From the NCBI RefSeq assembly GCF_001039355.2, contig NW_019774058.1, positions 351,817 through 415,816 on the forward strand: a DNA stretch of 64,000 nt, written 5' to 3'. A program made the position numbers and the translations under genes. The DNA is from Lingula anatina (lineage: Eukaryota; Brachiopoda; Lingulata; Lingulida; Lingulidae). Below the pieces are notes generated by a model, which was given only the letters and a program-made list of their open reading frames with translations, made no database searches and had not been told where the DNA came from. How positions within the stretch are numbered: the stretch's first letter is position 1; each line of letters starts with the position of its first letter. Of the stretch, positions 59,680-64,000 are shown piece after piece.

Positions 59680-61242
59680 TGCAATCCACCCCCCCCCCCC
59701 CTCAGACCACACCCTGAAGAGCACAGCTTTGATTTAGACTTCCTACTACAAACACACGTGCACGTGTCCAGGGTGATATCCCAACAGACTTGAACTCAGG
59801 GTGACGCACGTCTGAAAAATAATTTTCCTCTGGATGCGGTCAGACCACGAGTATTTTACAGCTATATAAAATACATTCTCACGCGGTCATTGTTATTACC
59901 CGGGGGTTTAATAACCTCGAGACACATTGGAAAACTCCTGTAAACTAAGCAAATGAAGGATTTTGACCGGAAATCATAGCTTATGAAAAAAATCCTAGCT
60001 TTCAGTAGGAAAAGTTCAGGGACAGATGCTATTATTATTTTCAATGTTTTATCTATGCGAATTTGACTTTGATAAATAAGAATAAAAACACAACACTCAT
60101 TCCAGCTGTCATTAATCTGTTGTTGCAACTCTTAATAAGTTGATAATGTTGAAGAATAGGGGTGGTTTAAGAAAAGTACGTAGAAATTTAATGATGTCAT
60201 CTTTAATCTATTTAAGGAAGCTGGGAGTCTCCCTTATGCAAGTTTGTTCCGCGTGAACTCTGTCCCGCAAAAGAAATATTAAGTGTAATACTCGTGACCT
60301 TACTTTAAGGCAAAGCATGCTTCTGTGCCCCAAAACCATTTTTATGGACTTTCATGTGCCACCTACATACAAACATATGCTACTGGAATTAATTAATGTC
60401 ATGGCATGTTCTCAAAGGTCAAATTATAATGCAATTCCGAAAATCCTTATTTTAATCTAAGCATATCCCCTAGTAACCCCTTTCCCCTCTCCCTGCCCAA
60501 AACTAAAAAAAAGACAAAAATAGATAAATTAAGATAAATAAGTATCATATGCGTAAAAAGACAGAAAAGAAAATGGAAGACGTCCAAAATCAGTGCAAAA
60601 TGCTCAAAGGGGAATTTTTGAGATAAATGGACAAATGGCATTGATAAATGTTCGTTTATTCACTTAAGAATCAAAAAAGGTAACACAGCCAAACGACCCT
60701 AATATCTTAATATCAGATACTTTTATTATATTCCTGCTAATCATAGTACAGCAAAGTGGTTATACATGCAGTAGTAAGTTTAAACGTAAAATCATTTTAT
60801 TTATAGCTAATTTCGCAAGATTGATTGAAAAAACGAGACTTTCTTGGCCACTAAAACTACCAATCTACTCTAAATGCAAAAACGAAAAGTTTTTTTCCTC
60901 GTAAAAATATGTTCTTGGTATATAAAGCGACATAAAACGAACAAATAGCGTCCGATTTGATTTTGAAACTGATTTTGAAACTGACCAAAATATCGCAAAA
61001 GCACATTAGACAAACTTTTCTCCCTCTTAATGTGGACATTTGTGAGTTTGGCACTAAGAAATGGGCTTTAAGTACATCACCAGCAGCTAAAACAATCACA
61101 CAAAAACAAGGGCTATTCCAGTTATTTAGGTTAATAAATTCATCTCTCTGTTTATTTATCTCTTCCGTCCTTTTTGTACTTTAGCTTTATTTCTGGACCT
61201 CCCTAATATTATAATCCGTGGTTGTTATCTCAGGTACTTACA

Positions 61243-61414
61243 CAGGCCCGTAGCCGGGGGGGGGGTCGGGGGGTTCGAATGAACCGCCCCTTTTGCTGGG
61301 GAAAAGGTCCCCTCTGGGTAAAATTTGATCTAGGTACTTTTAAGTTTTTATGGGAAAAGGTCCACTTTTTCAGAAAAAGAACCCCCCCTTTTGAAATTAC
61401 TGGCTACGGGCCTG
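61243..61414 (-). mobile_element. Short non-autonomous inverted-repeat element, copy B
   Basis: 172 bases with the same inverted ends as copy A at 11716-11883 and clear similarity throughout, but in opposite orientation. It is flanked by the 5-base direct repeat TTACA (61238-61242 and 61415-61419). A G-rich run near the left end is longer than in copy A. Confidence 0.9.
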
Positions 61415-62569
61415 TTACATATATGAATGACTATATGGATTATCAAAATAACATGAGTAGGAAACGGCTGTTTTACGAGCGTGGATTGAAAAAATATGAA
61501 CAACAAAAAGAAATGAAAATTTCAAAAACTTTCAGTCTGTCATAGAGTACTCAAGAAAAAAATTATCAAACTGAAGTGAATCACCCCAAGAGCTATTCTC
61601 TTGGTGCCTGACACTGATACTAGTAAGAAACGCACTTGACAACCCATGTCATTCTGATAAGATATTGATACTGAATTGGGTTGTACCCATTCTGGTGAGT
61701 CATGGACACGGGCGGCACAAAATATTCTTTACAGAAGATAATGAAAGTACATAATTGTATAATGAAAGAAAGTAGAACTAAGAACGAAGGAGTGGAATTA
61801 TAAAAAGTGTAGTAAATGTTGATGACCGGGTGAATTTTTTACCATCTCTCTGTGTCACAAAGATCCAATGACTTGCCACTTGAGATTTATTAAGTACAGA
61901 ATGAGTTTTTAATTTTGTGTAGTCCTGACCGGCTAAGTACAACTTGATCTGAAGGTATTCCTGATCCACGAAGGCCGCTGCTGGCTCCGCAAGTCCACGT
62001 TCATCTCCCCTAGTTAATCGGAAAGTATGGCATTTATTGAATTATTTAATCCTGTTAAATACTCGCATAGAACTTGGCGAACCGCATTTTCACTGTCATG
62101 TTTTGAGGCTCGCTGACATTTTGACACCACATTAATGCGCACATTACTATTGCTAAATAACGTTTGTAACGTAAAATACGGCTTAATAGAGCTTCGAGAG
62201 GACAGATGATAAGATTATCGTGTGTCGGGATTACTGTGTTTATATTATTTGTGCAACACTTAATGGAGACTTCACGGGAGAGCAGCATGATAAGGACGGA
62301 AAGAAGAATGGAAGAAAGAATGAAACGAACGAACAGAAAGAAAGATGGTGTATTTCACCACAACTGTGAGCGATTTACAAGCAGGCGGGCAGCGGGGGGA
62401 CAGAGAGACAAGCAGGCGGACAGACAGACATACCAATTAGTACATGTTAATATTTTAAAAATAAGCATGCGAGCAGACAAAGGGACAAATACACAGCCAG
62501 AAGTGACATTAATGTACAGAATTACAGAAGTTCATAGATAGACAGGCGGGTTATCAGGCAGCTTCATGA

Positions 62570-62572
<3 letters not shown>

Positions 62573-62611
<39 letters not shown>
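62573..62611. repeat. GA microsatellite
   Basis: A GA run with one GGGA interruption in otherwise unremarkable sequence. Confidence 0.9.
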
Positions 62612-62613
<2 letters not shown>

Positions 62614-63912
62614 TGAATGTTGAAATAAATACTACAAATACCGATAATGTACAAACTGAAGAGGAGCTGAAAGCATGAAATTTCGAGATGGAGAGGGAGA
62701 GAGAGAATGAATATTTGGTGAAATAGAGAAAAAAAAACGGATTTTTTCTTGGAATAAAATTTAGAGTTAACACAGCCCGAAAAGTCGTCTGTGCCCACAA
62801 TCCAGTCAGTTGAAATGACGGATGAGGTGACGGCGTACAAATGATAAGCGGGATTTCCATTCATCTCGACCGAAGGTCACCAAGGTCGTGACCTCGCGTG
62901 ACACGAGGATGACAGAAAAGCGGCGCATTTAGCGACAAACTTAAACGACATCTACATTTCAAGAAATTTTTGTCGTTATCTAATAATACTTTCATACTTG
63001 ATTCCATTGTGACACAAAATATTAATCCAACACAGCAGAATATTTCATTTCGACCAAATAAATCATAAACCTTGTCAATAAAGCATTTATCTAAATGAGC
63101 CTTGTGCAAAGAAGCATACTTTTTTACAGGTTTTGGGGGTTAGCTCCTAAATTTGCAGTTTTACTTTGTATCTAAAGCAAGAAACGTTTTTAGCACTGTT
63201 CGCGTCTTTGTCGTATAATTATGTTAAATATGAATCGACAAATTGGAGTGTAAATGAGTCACTGACCCCAGAGATATGGGGGCGAATGCAAGCGACATCT
63301 GATATCTTTAATGGTGATTGTGCATACATTTTTTATCATCAGAAGCTAGCCGGCTTCCTATTTAAGTAGCAACAGGCGTGGGAGACCGCACTTGTAGCAT
63401 TATCTACGCTTGAATATATCGAGATGCTTGGTGACATGGGTTGACGCGTTTTCTTTTTTCTTTTTCGTAGGCCTACTTTTAAAACTTTTATCTCCGTATG
63501 ATATCCGAAAATTCTTACTACATGTACAAACTCCCCCTCTCTCTATGTCGCTCTCTTTCTCTCATTCCACACCAGAAACACATATAAACGATTTAAAGGA
63601 TTCTGACACAATTTGCAGGAGTAAACAGAATAACACCCAAAAACAACATTTGGATCACTTGGGCAAACAGAGGAAAAATGCTCTGACCCTGAACTGAGGG
63701 CGGCATTTTTTCGATTATGCTGGGTTTTTTCTGAAGAAACAGACCTACACAAAGTGACAGCTTATAATCAGGCCACGGAGGCACCTCCCCTGAATTAACT
63801 ATAAGTAAGCTGACCTCTTGGTTGTTGACGTTACTACAGAAAACACACGCACAGATAGTTTTATGGGTGTTTTAAATCACGATATGGTGATATACGGCGA
63901 TAACGTTTTTTA

Positions 63913-63986
63913 CTAATATAATATAATATAATATAATATAATATAATATAATATAATATAATATAATATAATATAATATAATAATA
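63913..63986. repeat. ATAAT pentanucleotide microsatellite
   Basis: About fourteen units of the same pentamer as at 1138-1193, close to the right end of the window. Confidence 0.95.
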
Positions 63987-64000
63987 TTGCTCTGATACAG

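Larger units (their letters stand above)
59680..64000. other. Gene-poor right end
   Basis: AT-rich sequence with repeats: copy B of the inverted-repeat element (61243-61414), GA runs (62573-62611 and about 62690-62708), a GAAAG- and GACAGA-rich patch (about 62290-62440), and a pentanucleotide array at the end. No open frame shows recognisable similarity or a plausible splice pattern. I see no RNA gene. Confidence 0.5.

Noticed and set aside
58957-59724. Long open frames spanning the gap
   Set aside because: They consist of N and carry no sequence information.
61222-61545. A 107-residue frame
   Set aside because: It runs through the inverted-repeat element copy B, whose relative at 11716 has no matching frame.
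62206-62541. A basic 111-residue frame (Arg/Lys-rich)
   Set aside because: It follows GAAAG and GACAGA simple repeats and shows no domain.
1-64000. CRISPR arrays, operons, phage or bacterial genes
   Set aside because: All confident genes are intron-containing animal genes. The tandem arrays have no spacer structure and no cas-like frames are present.

Overview
The window is eukaryotic nuclear DNA from an animal. It is AT-rich, its genes have many short exons with GT-AG introns, and it carries microsatellites, minisatellites and short inverted-repeat elements. Protein similarity and gene content (a PAN/apple-like plus C-type lectin protein, and a mucin-like olfactomedin protein) suggest a marine lophotrochozoan, most likely a mollusc. 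The species cannot be named from the sequence.

Region by region: (1) 2071-12211, minus strand: ANAPC5, a subunit of the anaphase-promoting complex, with 17 coding exons and about 766 aa once one apparent extra base is ignored. (2) 12212-12891: a compact head-to-head promoter. (3) 12892-31646, plus strand: GOLGA2/GM130, the cis-Golgi coiled-coil tether, with 26 exons whose lengths add up to exactly 1000 codons plus a stop. (4) 31647-36372: GOLGA2 3' UTR, a minisatellite, and the upstream region of the next gene. (5) 36373-39746, plus strand: an F-box protein of 428 aa with a long Asp/Glu-rich tail, family not recognised. (6) 39135-46995: a segment of about 3.9 kb present twice in tandem, joined by a single N. 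A smaller repeat of the same kind (37356-38508) also joins at a single N. Both look like unmerged haplotypes rather than real duplications. (7) 48058-50415, plus strand: a PAN-like plus C-type lectin protein. (8) 51802-57188, minus strand: a coiled-coil, mucin-like, olfactomedin-domain protein of 1153 aa, tail to tail with the lectin gene. (9) 57189-64000: no convincing complete gene, a 658-base N gap, and repeats.

The genes do not form a pathway. ANAPC5 and GOLGA2 are housekeeping genes sharing a promoter region. The F-box gene probably encodes a substrate adaptor of an SCF ubiquitin ligase. The lectin and olfactomedin genes both encode predicted extracellular glycan or matrix proteins. I found no prokaryote-type operon, CRISPR array, rRNA or tRNA gene. 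The most notable items are the lineage-specific protein architectures, a short inverted-repeat transposon family with target-site duplications, a triplicated exon end with its splice donor in GOLGA2, and assembly defects that affect gene models.
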